From Planctomycetota bacterium (GTDB lineage Bacteria; Planctomycetota; Planctomycetia; Planctomycetales; Planctomycetaceae), in NCBI GenBank assembly GCA_018242525.1, contig JAFEBS010000039.1, positions 59,554 to 123,553 on the forward strand: a stretch of DNA of 64,000 bases, given 5' to 3'. Under the pieces are notes generated by a model. It saw only the letters and a list, made by a program, of their open reading frames with translations, made no database searches and was not told the origin of the DNA. Below, in pieces: positions 7,948-17,123 of the stretch. The translations under genes and the position numbers were made by a program. The stretch's first letter is position 1; each line of letters begins with the position of its first letter.

Positions 7948-10900
7948 GTGCTAGACATGAAACTTTCCCTGGGATTCCGCGGGGATGACGCTGAAGTCCA
8001 AAGTCGCGAGCGAACCGAATTGCTGCGATACATCAACCTGAAGCTCGCGGCCAACGGATTGCCAACCGTGCATGCGGCCGGAGGAACGGAATTAGTTTCG
8101 CTCGCTTTCGGTCTCCTGACCAATTTTCGCGAGAAGACCCGGCTGTTGGATAATCACCGCTGCCCGGTGGATGAGCGGATCGAAACTTACCTGAACAAGC
8201 ATTTCGCGGATTTGAATCTGGATCAGCCACTCCGCGTCCCCGGCCGGGCGATGGTCCTGGACCGGCATGGGCTGGCTCGGGAACTGTCGTTGCCCGCCGA
8301 TGGGAACGAATTCGAGAACGAACTGTTGCATTCATATCGCGTTCGGAACGGGGTGCTGCATAACCCTCGATCGGATCGGCGAACCACTGTCGGAACCTTT
8401 CACGTCGCGGAAGGGGGCCTATCCATTCCGGGGGACAAACGGGCGGTGCCGCGACGGACATTCGTGGAACTGTTCAAAGTGGCGATGAATCCTCCGAAGG
8501 ATTTGATGCTGATTCCGTTCACGGCCGATCAGCCCGAGCAAGCGCATTTCTGGATGACGGTGCTGCTGCGTCCGGTTGTCTGTCCGGAAGTTCCCGGGTA
8601 TTGCGCCGAAAAGTCCATGGAAGTCCGGTTTTTCGCGCCCGGATCACTCGTCAGCAATCTGGACTTTGTGGAATCCATCTTCGGCAATGCGGGCGATCCG
8701 TTCGTTCCGGCCAACGACTCGGCCCTGGATGTCGAACACTGGTCCGGCCACACCGGCTGCGTCATCCTGGCGCCGCATCTGACCCGGCTGACCAAGCGGG
8801 AAGTCGGGCTGCCTCACGCCAGCCAGGCCACCGATCGCCAGAAACGCGACCGGATGTGCTGGGAACATGAAAACGAACTGTACAACGACGGGGACGCCTT
8901 CAAGGTGACCTGCCGGACCGATGAGGGCGTGATTGTCACCATCATCGCCGACAACTATTTCGGCTACTGCAAGAAGGAAGTCAAAACCCAGATCAGTTAT
9001 GCCACCAATTTGATGGGGGGCGTCGAAGAAGAACACGCCGGTGGAGCCCTGGTCTTCCCCAGTTGGAGCCTGGGTGAAGAACTGCAGGTCAACAGCCGGC
9101 GCTACAACGGGCGAACCTTCGAGGATGTCGTTCGTGAATACAGCCGTTGGATCGACGTGAAGAGTGAAGGGTACGGAATTGACAAGAATTATCCCGACCT
9201 GATCTATATCCCCGAAGACGCCCGGGCCGATCTGCGACAGCAGGATATCAGTTGGAAACGTGGCGATCGCACCCTGAGCATTCCCCTGCTGCCCGGCAAG
9301 GTCTACATGGCCCCGTCGGGTTACAAGGTCCGGATGGAAAAGCACCCGTCGGCCCCTTCCTGGCGAATCATTGGCACCGCGGCCGAAGGGACGTTCTGTC
9401 ACAAGCCCTGCACGGTCAGCGGTGGCGGCAAGAGTGAGATCAGCAAGTCGCTGGTCGACTACATGCAATACGGTTCGGTCTTCGTCGCCGACATCGAACG
9501 GGATCTGGATCAGGTCCAGCAGATCTTCGATCGCAAGTTCGATGATCGCTGGACGGCCGAATCGAGGAAGAAGCAGAACTACCAGGTTTTTCCCAGCCGA
9601 TCGATCCTGAGCAAGCAGCGATCTCTTGGAAGTGTCATTAAGCTGTTGACGCCGTCGGAGGAGTACACCGACGAATACAATGCCTGGCTGAAGTCGATTT
9701 CCGATCACATTTACGCGCTGGTCTATGCGATCAAGCGATTTTACAACCCGGAATGGGGCGACGACTGGCGGCGGCATTTCAGTGTCAACTTTGTGAACGG
9801 CAGCCCCGGCCACGAACTGAAGGTCCATGACCGGGTGATTGTCGGGACCTACCTGCGAGTTGGCCTGTCCGGCGAACACGGCTGGCGAACCTTCAAGGTA
9901 CGGCAGGATTTCGCGGCTGCGTCCAAGGTCCAGAACGAAGATGACATCAGCGCTTCGGTCGTGGTCCCGACTCGCTGCCTGAATCATCTGGCACCCACCC
10001 GTCCACTCATCAACGACCTGCCGCAGACTGAACTGGAACCGATCGCGGCCAAGTTTGTCAAGAACTGCGAATACCGCCTGTTTCAGCGTCCGGACGACGC
10101 GATTCATCGCGGGTTCGACAAGCAGGCGGAAGCGGACCTGGCCCGCAGCGACGTCAATTTCATCTCGAACTTCGAACCGCTGACGCGGGCCGATGTGGCG
10201 GACATGATGAACAAGGTCGTCGACTTTGATGCCTTTACTCCGCCGATGAAGCGGTTGCTGGAGTCGGTGCTGGAAACAGACAGCGGGTACATTTGTTGCT
10301 CGGACAATCCCCGCCGCGTGGGGGGGATTCCGTCCAAGAATCCCCGCTATCTGCAGGATCGGCCCGACGTCGTCAAGCCGCTGGATCGTTATATCGGCGA
10401 GATGGGAACCCGTTTCTGGCGCAAAATCCCCGCTCATCAGCCGGTCCATCTGCCCGTGAATGCCGTGCTGTCCGGACGTCGCAACAATCCGCCGGAAAAG
10501 GCCAAGGGAATCCGCAGCCTGGCGGTGTACAACCCGATTCATTACCAGGAACTGCCAGAGTTGTTCATGGACTATATCTGCTCGCTGACGGGCAAATCCC
10601 CGTCGACGACGGGAGCGGGCAGTGAAGGGGCGCTGACGAAGGGGCCGTTCAACGCGGTCATTCCCACCGCCGACATCAACACCGCACTGGTGTCAATGAT
10701 CCTGACCGACCTGCCGGGCTATTCCACGGCCGCCGGCCATGTGGGGCCGAACGCCCGGTTCGATCACGACATCAGCCTGCTGGTGCCGGAAGTCTGGAGC
10801 CGCATGTCGCCCGACGAGCGGGACCCACAGTTCCTGATCCGTGAACGTCTGCTGGAACCGATTCCCGACATGAAGTACCAGGGAGAACTGGTTCCGGCCA

Positions 10901-11451
10901 GTCGACTCGGTTATCGCATCACGGACCGTTTCATTCGCCGTTACTTTGGTCGCGTGTTCGACAACCCGGACAAGGTGTTCGACAAGTCGATCCTGCAACC
11001 GGAAACCCAGGACCCGGATTCTTTCGCCGACGGAGTAAAATACATTGTTGAAGCGCAGCAGCGTGCAGCGATGCAGTACTTTGACGACGGCTCAATCGCA
11101 CTGGCCTGTCCGCCTCTGAAGGCTCTGCTCAGCATCATGGCCCACGGCAGTTTCGAGGGGAAAACCGAGCGCGATCCCGAAATCCGTCGTTTGTTCACCA
11201 AGGAGTCACTGCTGGCCAGTGACTGGTACCGCGAACGTCTGCTGACCAAGCAACAACGCGATCTGACGCTGTGGGAGCGTCATCGAGCTTACCTGGAACG
11301 TTACCTGAAAGATCGCCCCAACGCCGATCCATCCGTTTGCGAGGCAGTCCATCACCGCGCGCAGATCGTCGCCACGGAACTCGACCGAATCCGCCGCCCG
11401 GAATACGTCACGGAACTGTACGGAACCCTGGGAGCTGAACCGAGACTCTGA
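7948..11451 (+). CDS. Candidate PPi-type phosphoenolpyruvate carboxykinase (about 130 kDa)
   Basis: The product is a soluble protein of 1167 residues without signal peptide or membrane helices. The GTG at 7948 is favoured because GAGG sits at 7935-7938. Midway a P-loop-like motif occurs in CHKPCTVSGGGKSEISKSL, followed by VADIERDLDQV. I associate this arrangement and the size with the PPi-dependent PEPCK family described from Propionibacterium and Entamoeba, roughly twice as long as GTP- or ATP-PEPCK and having a variant kinase-1a motif. Such an enzyme interconverts oxaloacetate with PEP and CO2 using pyrophosphate. The assignment is from memory of the family, not from alignment; a DUF4914-like kinase-fold protein is the alternative. 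It stands alone. Confidence 0.5.
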   Translation: MLDMKLSLGFRGDDAEVQSRERTELLRYINLKLAANGLPTVHAAGGTELVSLAFGLLTNFREKTRLLDNHRCPVDERIETYLNKHFADLNLDQPLRVPGRAMVLDRHGLARELSLPADGNEFENELLHSYRVRNGVLHNPRSDRRTTVGTFHVAEGGLSIPGDKRAVPRRTFVELFKVAMNPPKDLMLIPFTADQPEQAHFWMTVLLRPVVCPEVPGYCAEKSMEVRFFAPGSLVSNLDFVESIFGNAGDPFVPANDSALDVEHWSGHTGCVILAPHLTRLTKREVGLPHASQATDRQKRDRMCWEHENELYNDGDAFKVTCRTDEGVIVTIIADNYFGYCKKEVKTQISYATNLMGGVEEEHAGGALVFPSWSLGEELQVNSRRYNGRTFEDVVREYSRWIDVKSEGYGIDKNYPDLIYIPEDARADLRQQDISWKRGDRTLSIPLLPGKVYMAPSGYKVRMEKHPSAPSWRIIGTAAEGTFCHKPCTVSGGGKSEISKSLVDYMQYGSVFVADIERDLDQVQQIFDRKFDDRWTAESRKKQNYQVFPSRSILSKQRSLGSVIKLLTPSEEYTDEYNAWLKSISDHIYALVYAIKRFYNPEWGDDWRRHFSVNFVNGSPGHELKVHDRVIVGTYLRVGLSGEHGWRTFKVRQDFAAASKVQNEDDISASVVVPTRCLNHLAPTRPLINDLPQTELEPIAAKFVKNCEYRLFQRPDDAIHRGFDKQAEADLARSDVNFISNFEPLTRADVADMMNKVVDFDAFTPPMKRLLESVLETDSGYICCSDNPRRVGGIPSKNPRYLQDRPDVVKPLDRYIGEMGTRFWRKIPAHQPVHLPVNAVLSGRRNNPPEKAKGIRSLAVYNPIHYQELPELFMDYICSLTGKSPSTTGAGSEGALTKGPFNAVIPTADINTALVSMILTDLPGYSTAAGHVGPNARFDHDISLLVPEVWSRMSPDERDPQFLIRERLLEPIPDMKYQGELVPASRLGYRITDRFIRRYFGRVFDNPDKVFDKSILQPETQDPDSFADGVKYIVEAQQRAAMQYFDDGSIALACPPLKALLSIMAHGSFEGKTERDPEIRRLFTKESLLASDWYRERLLTKQQRDLTLWERHRAYLERYLKDRPNADPSVCEAVHHRAQIVATELDRIRRPEYVTELYGTLGAEPRL

Positions 11452-11595
11452 ATCGCATTGCAAGAACGTTTGGACGGGATCGCGGAAGCCTTGAAACATC
11501 AGCCCGACGCGCGAGTTTGAAGTTGCGGTGTTTTTCCTGAAATTTCTAACGACCAAGTCACTTGCCCGCGACGAACAGAAGCTTTTTGGGATTCC

Positions 11596-11734
11596 AAGGC
11601 CACGGCTTCTTAGCGGCAAGCTAAGGATTCGAACATAGGAGATTCACCACGAACGACACGAAGATCCACGAAGGGAAGAAGGGTAGATCTGTTTGTATTC
11701 CTTCGTGGATCTTCGTGTCGTTCGTGGTGAATCT
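11596..11734. repeat. 35-bp perfect inverted repeat plus adjacent short repeat
   Basis: AGATTCACCACGAACGACAC followed by GAAGATCCACGAAGG (11640-11674) has its exact reverse complement at 11700-11734, with a 25-nt loop. Just upstream, GGCCACGGCTTCTTAGCGGC followed by AAGCTAAG (from 11597) recurs with small changes at 28291-28319, again beside an inverted repeat of related purine-rich sequence. The gap 11452-11869 holds no gene I can support. Confidence 0.85.
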
Positions 11735-11869
11735 CTGACGGTTTCCATGCGTTTTGCACCGGTCCCTCGCTGGCGCGTCGGGCTAGTGTAGGACGCGTGC
11801 TTCGTGGCGGTAACTTCGGTAGACTCATCGACAATTCGTATCGCCATCCACGATTGAGTGACCGTTTCG

Positions 11870-12460
11870 ATGACTTCTCGCGATGAAATCCTGTCGGCCA
11901 TCCGCAAGCACCTGCCTGAATCGACGCCGTTGCCAGATTTGGCAGGTCCGTGGATCGAGTACCCCGATCCGATCGCCCAGTTTGCCAGCGTCCTGGAAAT
12001 GATCGGCGGTCGCTGTATTCGCGTGTCCAACCGGGCCGCGATCAATGCAGAACTCAAGAATCTGCCAGCCTACGTGACTGCCAGGCAAATTCTTTCGACG
12101 ATCCCCGACGTCGGTGTCCCGACTGTCGATCTGAACGCCGTCGACGACCCGCACGTCCTGGAAGACATCGATTTCGCGATCCTGCCCGGGCAGTTCGGGG
12201 TCGCTGAAAATGCCGCCGTCTGGGTGAATGACGAAGTTGTCAAGCACCGGGTGATTTATTTCCTGTGCCAGCATCTGTCGCTGGTCATCCGCGCCGGCGA
12301 CGTACTGAACAACATGCACGAGGCGTATCAACGCCTGACATTTGACGGACCCCGCTTCGGAGGTTTCATCGCCGGCCCTTCAAAGACCGCCGACATCGAA
12401 CAGTCGCTGGTCATCGGAGCACACGGCCCGCGATCGATGACGATTTTTGTGGTCGATTGA
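11870..12460 (+). CDS. LUD-domain protein (LutC/YkgG family)
   Basis: The product has 196 residues from the ATG at 11870, chosen because GAGTGA lies 8 nt upstream; a GTG at 11858 would add four residues. The family pattern is seen as SRDEILSAIRKHLP at the start, then DFAILPGQFGVAENAAVWVN, RVIYFLCQHLSLVIRAGDVL and a GPSKTADIEQSLVIGAHGPR motif near the end. LutC is a subunit of the LutABC iron-sulfur complex that oxidises L-lactate to pyruvate. LutA and LutB are not adjacent, so the protein either works with distant partners or has another role. Confidence 0.85.
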   Translation: MTSRDEILSAIRKHLPESTPLPDLAGPWIEYPDPIAQFASVLEMIGGRCIRVSNRAAINAELKNLPAYVTARQILSTIPDVGVPTVDLNAVDDPHVLEDIDFAILPGQFGVAENAAVWVNDEVVKHRVIYFLCQHLSLVIRAGDVLNNMHEAYQRLTFDGPRFGGFIAGPSKTADIEQSLVIGAHGPRSMTIFVVD

Positions 12461-12510
12461 CTCGGTGATTCCGGGGAAAACTCCCTTGGTCCTTTCGCTG
12501 GATCGCAATC

Positions 12511-12852
12511 ATGGCCTATGACGAATCCCTGGCGCAGCGCATTCGGGATGGATTTGCCCGAATGAGCGGGATTACCGAAAAGAAGTTGTTTGGAGGAATC
12601 GGGTTCCTGTTGAACGGGCACCTGTGTGTCGGCGTCTGGAAGGAATCGCTGATTGTCCGGCTGGACGCGACCGAAGGGGCCGCGGCGTTGTATGAGCCGC
12701 ATGTCCGCGAATTCGATGTCACTGGACGACCGATGAAGGGCTGGATCCTGGTCGATCCCGCCGGCCTGGAAGAAGACCGATCCGTCAACGAATGGTTGCA
12801 GCGCGCGTTTGACTTCGTCAGCACTCTGCCGCCGAAGGTTGCTGGGAAATAG
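12511..12852 (+). CDS. TfoX N-terminal domain protein
   Basis: The product has 113 residues, which is the length of a stand-alone TfoX_N domain. Visible family features are LAQRIRDGFARMSGITEKKL, then FGGIGFLLNGHLCVGVWKES, a central LIVRLD strand, and the C-terminal GRPMKGWILVDP. In enterobacteria full-length TfoX/Sxy activates competence genes; the lone N-domain proteins common in other bacteria have no firm function. It starts 50 bp after the LUD gene on the same strand and could share its transcript. Confidence 0.85.
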   Translation: MAYDESLAQRIRDGFARMSGITEKKLFGGIGFLLNGHLCVGVWKESLIVRLDATEGAAALYEPHVREFDVTGRPMKGWILVDPAGLEEDRSVNEWLQRAFDFVSTLPPKVAGK

Positions 12853-12923
12853 CGGATAGTAGGTTTGGCAGGCTCGTTTCCGTCATCGCTGAAATTGCGT
12901 AGCATGAACTTGGAACATTCGTA

Positions 12924-12992
12924 GCCCGAAGCGCGAGCGAGTGATTTGTCGATGTGTGTCCAACTTGCGGATCCTTCGCTCGCGCGTCGGGC
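12924..12992. repeat. Imperfect inverted repeat with GCGCGTCGGGC core
   Basis: GCCCGAAGCGCGAGCGA (12924-12940) and TTCGCTCGCGCGTCGGGC (12975-12992) pair with one mismatch. Fragments of the same motif appear near 11502 (CCCGACGCGCGAG), 11768 (TCGCTGGCGCGTCGGGCTAG) and 22827 (GCGTCGGGCT), so it belongs to a dispersed family. It fills the intergenic region before the methyltransferase. Confidence 0.7.
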
Positions 12993-13070
12993 GTGTTTTG
13001 AGGCTTCCGCGCTTCCGTCCCAACATTCTGCAACGGTATTTAGTCCCTGTCCCCTATTCACGATTCCCTC

Positions 13071-13886
13071 ATGTCGCCTGAACTTCCGGTCCATGGTTAC
13101 CGACGTCAAAATAAGAATGCCTGGAACCGACTGTCGGATGGCAGCCAGTTCGCCAAGGTGGCGTCTGACGAAGAGTGTCGCGATCCGCTGAAAGCGCTGG
13201 ATGGACGCGGCTGGCTGCCAACCAGTGTGAAAGGCTTGAACGTGCTTTGCCTGGCATCAGGCGGTGGTTGGCAGTCGATTCTGTACGCGGCGGCAGGGGC
13301 ACGCGTGACGGTGGTGGACTTGAGTCCCGGCATGCTGGAACTGGATCAGCGCGAGGCGACTCGTCGTGGTTACTCGGTGACCGCCGTCGAAGGATCGATG
13401 GACGATCTGTCGATGCTGCGTGACGAATCGTTTGATATTGTCCACCAGCCGGTCAGCACCTGTTACGTCCCGAGTATCATCAAAGTGTACGAAGAGATTG
13501 CCCGGGTCCTGCGTGACGGTGGTTTGTACATCAGTCAACACAAGCAGCCGACGTGTGCCCAGATTACTCAACGGACCGAGCGTAATCAGTTTGTGATCGG
13601 AATCGAATACTTTCATGAAGGCCCGTTGCCGAAGGTGGACGACACGTCGTATCGCGAGGCTGGAGCGATCGAGTATCTGCATCGCTGGGACGAACTGGTT
13701 GGCGGGTTGTGCCGAACAGGGTTTGTCCTGGAAGACCTGCGCGAACCGCGCCGGGCGGACTACAACGCACCGGTTGACCATTTCGGTTACCGGGGACGGT
13801 TTGTTCCGCCGTATGTACGGCTGAAGGCTCGCCGTATCGCCCGCACACGGCCGACTGAGGGCAGTAGCCGACTGTGGTTGCCGTAA
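13071..13886 (+). CDS. Class I SAM-dependent methyltransferase
   Basis: The product has 271 residues. Motif I is VLCLASGGGWQSILYAAAGA followed by VTVVDLSPGMLELD (motif II); motif IV lies in ESFDIVHQPVSTCYV, and IARVLRDGGLYISQHK is the post-motif helix/strand typical of Methyltransf_11 proteins. The C-terminus ends with a basic tail. The substrate is not evident. It carries an unusual QPVS segment where many family members have a D/N-PP or D-hydrophobic stretch. It is transcribed alone between two repeat-bearing gaps. Confidence 0.85.
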   Translation: MSPELPVHGYRRQNKNAWNRLSDGSQFAKVASDEECRDPLKALDGRGWLPTSVKGLNVLCLASGGGWQSILYAAAGARVTVVDLSPGMLELDQREATRRGYSVTAVEGSMDDLSMLRDESFDIVHQPVSTCYVPSIIKVYEEIARVLRDGGLYISQHKQPTCAQITQRTERNQFVIGIEYFHEGPLPKVDDTSYREAGAIEYLHRWDELVGGLCRTGFVLEDLREPRRADYNAPVDHFGYRGRFVPPYVRLKARRIARTRPTEGSSRLWLP

Positions 13887-14031
13887 TCGGTATGGCCGCT
13901 CGCTCAGTGCGTACAGTGTCGTTCCCCTTGACCATTGCGACTGTTAGACACACTTGATGCAGCCATGTTAGACTGACGCTGGTCGATTCCATGGGTCAGG
14001 CTGTTTCCGGCGAGTCATCTGGAGCGAAAAC

Positions 14032-15273
14032 ATGCGGTGTCGCCTGTGCGCAGTGTGGGTTGGTTTCGCAGCGTGCTGCCTGACTTGGACTACGTTGGCT
14101 CAGGAACCGGCGAAAACCGAGGTCGAGGTACTGCTCAAGCCGTGGGTTGAGGCGAAGGCTCGATTTCAAAAGGCCAGGGAAACGGCGGAAGCGATTATTG
14201 TCCGCCAACTGGAATCCGCCGAAGAAAAGGCGCGCGCGTCTGGCGACTTGGACAAAGTCAACTCCATCAAGCAGGAACATACGCTGTTCGTGAAGGACGG
14301 AGTGGCGCCGACGTCTGTCAGAACGACGGCTTATGAGAAGTCGATGGAGTCTGCAAAAGGTTCGTTGCGCACTGCGGCTCAGAAAACGAAGACGGTGCTG
14401 GTCAAGCAGCGGTTCGACGATGATGCGGCGGCCATCGATCAAGAACTGAAAGACCTGTTGGAGTCGGTGGGCAGTTCCGCCAAATCGGTTTCCGCACCCG
14501 TGCCAAAACCTTCAGACGGTCGTTTCTATTGGGCCGAAACACCACATGCGAATACTGCGAATCAGGGGAACCAGTTTCGACTGATCAGAGCGGGAGAATG
14601 GGTTGAGACAACCGGTGATGGAGGGCGAAAACGTTACCACTGGGTCGAAGTTTCTCGCACGGCGGAATTCGTGGAACTGCAGGACAAGGACCGCAGTTTT
14701 GGAATGCGGCTGAAGTCGAGCGGCGGCGACGTTGCTTACAAATACGAGGTCGGGAGAAACAACAGTTTCGGAGGCTGGGCAAAAGGCGGTTGGGTGATCG
14801 ATTCGCCGGATGTCGTTTATCTCGCGGACTTGCCGGAAAAATCCGTCAAGGTCTGGCACTATCTCGACAACAAGGACTTTGGCTGGGGCAAAGGGCGGAT
14901 GTTGGATGAAGGAAAGTGGTACGACATCTATCTGGACAACAGACCCTCACCGAACGGGCTTCTGACAGTCCCGCCTGCGAACGATATTGCTCTGGTTCGG
15001 TATGACGTTTCCCGCCTTCGAAGGGAAGTCCTCCGGGCGAAATTCGGAGTTGCGGATCTGCGCAAGGCGAACCCGGCATCGCCTCTCACATTTATTGTGC
15101 TGGGTGACGGACAAAAGCTGTTTACGTCCAAGCCAGTCGCGAAGTGGGGCGAAGCGACGGATTGCGAGGTCAAAATCCGTGGCGTCAAGGAACTCGAATT
15201 GCGAGTGGAATGCTCCGGCGCGGCGGATCTGGCCTATGCCGTCTGGTACGAACCACGATTGAGTCTCAAATAG
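14032..15273 (+). CDS. Secreted protein with coiled coil and NPCBM-like C-terminus
   Basis: The product has 413 residues. It begins with a signal peptide (LCAVWVGFAACCLTWTTLAQ). Residues about 25-150 are rich in Ala, Glu and Lys, consistent with a coiled coil. The middle holds a repeated W/Y-rich stretch (YHWVEVSRTAEFVELQDKD). The C-terminal 120 residues (AKFGVADLRKANPASPLTFI, then ELELRVECSGAADLAYAVW) fit the NPCBM-like jelly-roll fold that binds sugars in planctomycete exoproteins. The next gene follows by 52 bp and encodes a secreted esterase, which suggests a shared polysaccharide-related role. Confidence 0.7.
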   Translation: MRCRLCAVWVGFAACCLTWTTLAQEPAKTEVEVLLKPWVEAKARFQKARETAEAIIVRQLESAEEKARASGDLDKVNSIKQEHTLFVKDGVAPTSVRTTAYEKSMESAKGSLRTAAQKTKTVLVKQRFDDDAAAIDQELKDLLESVGSSAKSVSAPVPKPSDGRFYWAETPHANTANQGNQFRLIRAGEWVETTGDGGRKRYHWVEVSRTAEFVELQDKDRSFGMRLKSSGGDVAYKYEVGRNNSFGGWAKGGWVIDSPDVVYLADLPEKSVKVWHYLDNKDFGWGKGRMLDEGKWYDIYLDNRPSPNGLLTVPPANDIALVRYDVSRLRREVLRAKFGVADLRKANPASPLTFIVLGDGQKLFTSKPVAKWGEATDCEVKIRGVKELELRVECSGAADLAYAVWYEPRLSLK

Positions 15274-15325
15274 GATGTCCATCGTCGACGTTCAGTCTAA
15301 TCCTGACGAATGACGGAGTGATTTG

Positions 15326-16456
15326 ATGAGTGGATGGAAGTTTTTGGGCACTCTGGCGATGGTTGTGGGCGCATGGTCCGGTCGCCTGCAGGCGGAGGAG
15401 CCAGTCAAGCTGACGTTTGATCAGCCGCAACCGTTTCAGGTGGTGCAGCGTGAGGGATTCAATCCGAAGCGGGCATCGCTGCATGAACCGGAAGGTCCGG
15501 AGATGGGGTTTGCCGATCTGGTGGTTCTGGGAGCCCGACCCAAGGGGATTGAGGGAGATTGGCAATACCGGCTGGAATTGATGGAGCATGGATTTGGCCA
15601 GACGTATGACTGGCATCCGGTGGATGAGGCCGGGACCGAGCAGCAGTTGAAGTTGACGGTCGAAGTCCCCGCCGGGGGCTGGTATCGGCTGCAGATCCGG
15701 TGCGTCAAAGATGAAGCAACTGTTGCCCAGGGGGCGATTGAACCGATCGGCGTCGGCGAAGTCTTCCTCGTGGCGGGTCAGTCGTATGCGGGTGGCAACA
15801 ACGATGAAGTCCTGAAAGTCACGGATATTTCCCAAGCGGTCTCCACGTATGACTGGTCCACGAAGACCTGGCGCGTGGCGAACGATCCACCACCCCAAAA
15901 CGGCGATGGAGGTTCCATCTGGCCGCCGCTGGGCGACATGCTGGCACCGACGTTGAGGGTCCCCGTGGCGTTCGTCAATGTCTCTGTCGGGGGAACTTCG
16001 ACGACGAAATGGCTGCCAGACGGTCCGTTGCACAAGCGCTTGTGCCAGGTCGGCCGCGAAGTCGGTCTCTTCAGAGCGGTCCTTTGGCAGCAGGGGGAAT
16101 CGGACGTGATCGAAAAGTCGTCGACGGAACAGTACGTCAAAAACATGCGGGAGATCCGCGACACCGCCTGCGAGACGTGGAGATTTGAACCTCCGTGGTT
16201 GCTGGCCAAATCGACGCTGCATCCGACGGTTTACAATGACCCTCAGGGAGAACGTCGCATTCGCACCGGGACCGACCTGCTGTGGCGTCAGGACGGATTT
16301 CTACCCGGTCCAGACACGGATGTCCTGGGGGGCGACAACCGCGGCGACGCCAAGTCCCGTCGGCACTTCAGTGCCCTGGGCCAGAAGCGCGCAGCGCTGT
16401 TGTGGTTCGCCGTGCTGTGGACGGAACTTCAAAAGGTTGATCGCGAGTCACAATGA
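15326..16456 (+). CDS. Secreted SGNH carbohydrate esterase (sialate O-acetylesterase-like)
   Basis: The product has 376 residues from the ATG at 15326, preceded by CGGAG with 7-nt spacing. A signal peptide (WKFLGTLAMVVGAWSGRLQA) comes first, then a beta-rich domain, then the SASA/DUF303 esterase core: block I FLVAGQSYAGG with the nucleophile Ser, block III VSVGGTSTTKWLPDGP, LWQQGESDV (oxyanion block), and a C-terminal SRRHFSALG supplying the catalytic His. Such enzymes remove acetyl groups from plant or algal polysaccharides or sialic acids. It lies directly after the NPCBM-like protein. Confidence 0.85.
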   Translation: MSGWKFLGTLAMVVGAWSGRLQAEEPVKLTFDQPQPFQVVQREGFNPKRASLHEPEGPEMGFADLVVLGARPKGIEGDWQYRLELMEHGFGQTYDWHPVDEAGTEQQLKLTVEVPAGGWYRLQIRCVKDEATVAQGAIEPIGVGEVFLVAGQSYAGGNNDEVLKVTDISQAVSTYDWSTKTWRVANDPPPQNGDGGSIWPPLGDMLAPTLRVPVAFVNVSVGGTSTTKWLPDGPLHKRLCQVGREVGLFRAVLWQQGESDVIEKSSTEQYVKNMREIRDTACETWRFEPPWLLAKSTLHPTVYNDPQGERRIRTGTDLLWRQDGFLPGPDTDVLGGDNRGDAKSRRHFSALGQKRAALLWFAVLWTELQKVDRESQ

Positions 16457-16474
16457 TCGATGCGGAATGCATCC

Positions 16475-16540
16475 GTAGCCGAAGTCGTGAGACTTCGGGG
16501 CTGTTGTGACCGACATCCGAAGTCTCACGACTTCGGCTAC
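16475..16540. repeat. 24-bp perfect inverted repeat (GTAGCCGAAGTCGTGAGACT family)
   Basis: GTAGCCGAAGTCGTGAGACT followed by TCGG (16475-16498) has its exact reverse complement at 16517-16540, with an 18-nt loop. A single arm with one change recurs at 29241-29270. It lies 18 bp after the esterase stop codon and could act as a transcription terminator or mRNA stabiliser. Nothing else is recognisable in 16541-16822 apart from the rpsU ribosome-binding site. Confidence 0.85.
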
Positions 16541-16822
16541 GACAGGCAATGTTCCATAAGTTTTTTTGCAGTAAAGACTTGTCGTGTTTAGGGTGAGTCG
16601 GTTGAGTCCTCCACTTCCCTCAATCTGTGAGTTTTCCATCCGCCGGGTCGGGAATTGCCGATGGAACCGACTTCGACGATTGGACGAATCCGGAATGTGG
16701 CGGACTTCCCAGTGAGAAGCGTGTCCGCTAGAATCCTCGGTCCGCTTCAAGGCGTCCGACACTGGGGTCGGTTGACCGGCGGTTTGTCTGGCAATTCTTG
16801 AAAAACCCTGACGGAGGACTGC

Positions 16823-17029
16823 GTGGTCAAGTTGCGGTTGCGTGATAACGAGTTGATTAGCGATGCAGTGAAGCGGTTTCGTAAATTGGTGGAGCATGCC
16901 GGCATCAAGAAGGAGATGCGGCGTCGCGAGTTTTACGAAAAGCCCAGCGAAACCAGCCGTCGCTCACGTCGTCGCGCCGAACGCCGCGCCAAGATTCAAC
17001 GCATGGTTGGCAACACCGGTAGCGTGTGA
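16823..17029 (+). CDS. rpsU: Small ribosomal subunit protein bS21
   Basis: The product has 68 residues and is highly basic. LRDNELISDAVKRFRKLVEH, then GIKKEMRRREFYEKPSE and the Arg-rich tail RRSRRRAERRAKIQRM are diagnostic of bS21, which sits at the 30S platform and helps base pairing with the Shine-Dalgarno sequence. The start is a GTG, supported by GGAGG at 16814-16818. A good intrinsic terminator follows, so it appears monocistronic. Confidence 0.97.
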   Translation: MVKLRLRDNELISDAVKRFRKLVEHAGIKKEMRRREFYEKPSETSRRSRRRAERRAKIQRMVGNTGSV

Positions 17030-17060
17030 TTGACGCCCTGAATTGCCCAGCTCAATCAGC

Positions 17061-17092
17061 AGGCCGGACTTGTCCGGCCTGTGTCGTTCTTT
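17061..17092 (+). terminator. Rho-independent terminator of rpsU
   Basis: AGGCCGGACTTGTCCGGCCT is a near-perfect stem with a very short loop, followed by GTGTCGTTCTTT. It starts 31 bp after the rpsU stop codon. Confidence 0.8.
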
Positions 17093-17123
17093 GGAGGGGA
17101 TCCTGAAAGGACAGGGCTGACTC

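Noticed and set aside
8644..10542. Open frame of 632 codons on the minus strand opposite the PEPCK candidate
   Set aside because: It mirrors the codon pattern of the real gene, has no recognisable domain and no ribosome-binding site. Similar long antisense frames occur opposite other GC-rich genes (23778-25964, 2187-3518, 61771-63411).
13071..13886. Methyltransferase as the missing BtaB
   Set aside because: The sequence resembles general Methyltransf_11 proteins and is 5.5 kb away with other genes between; no feature specific to BtaB is visible.
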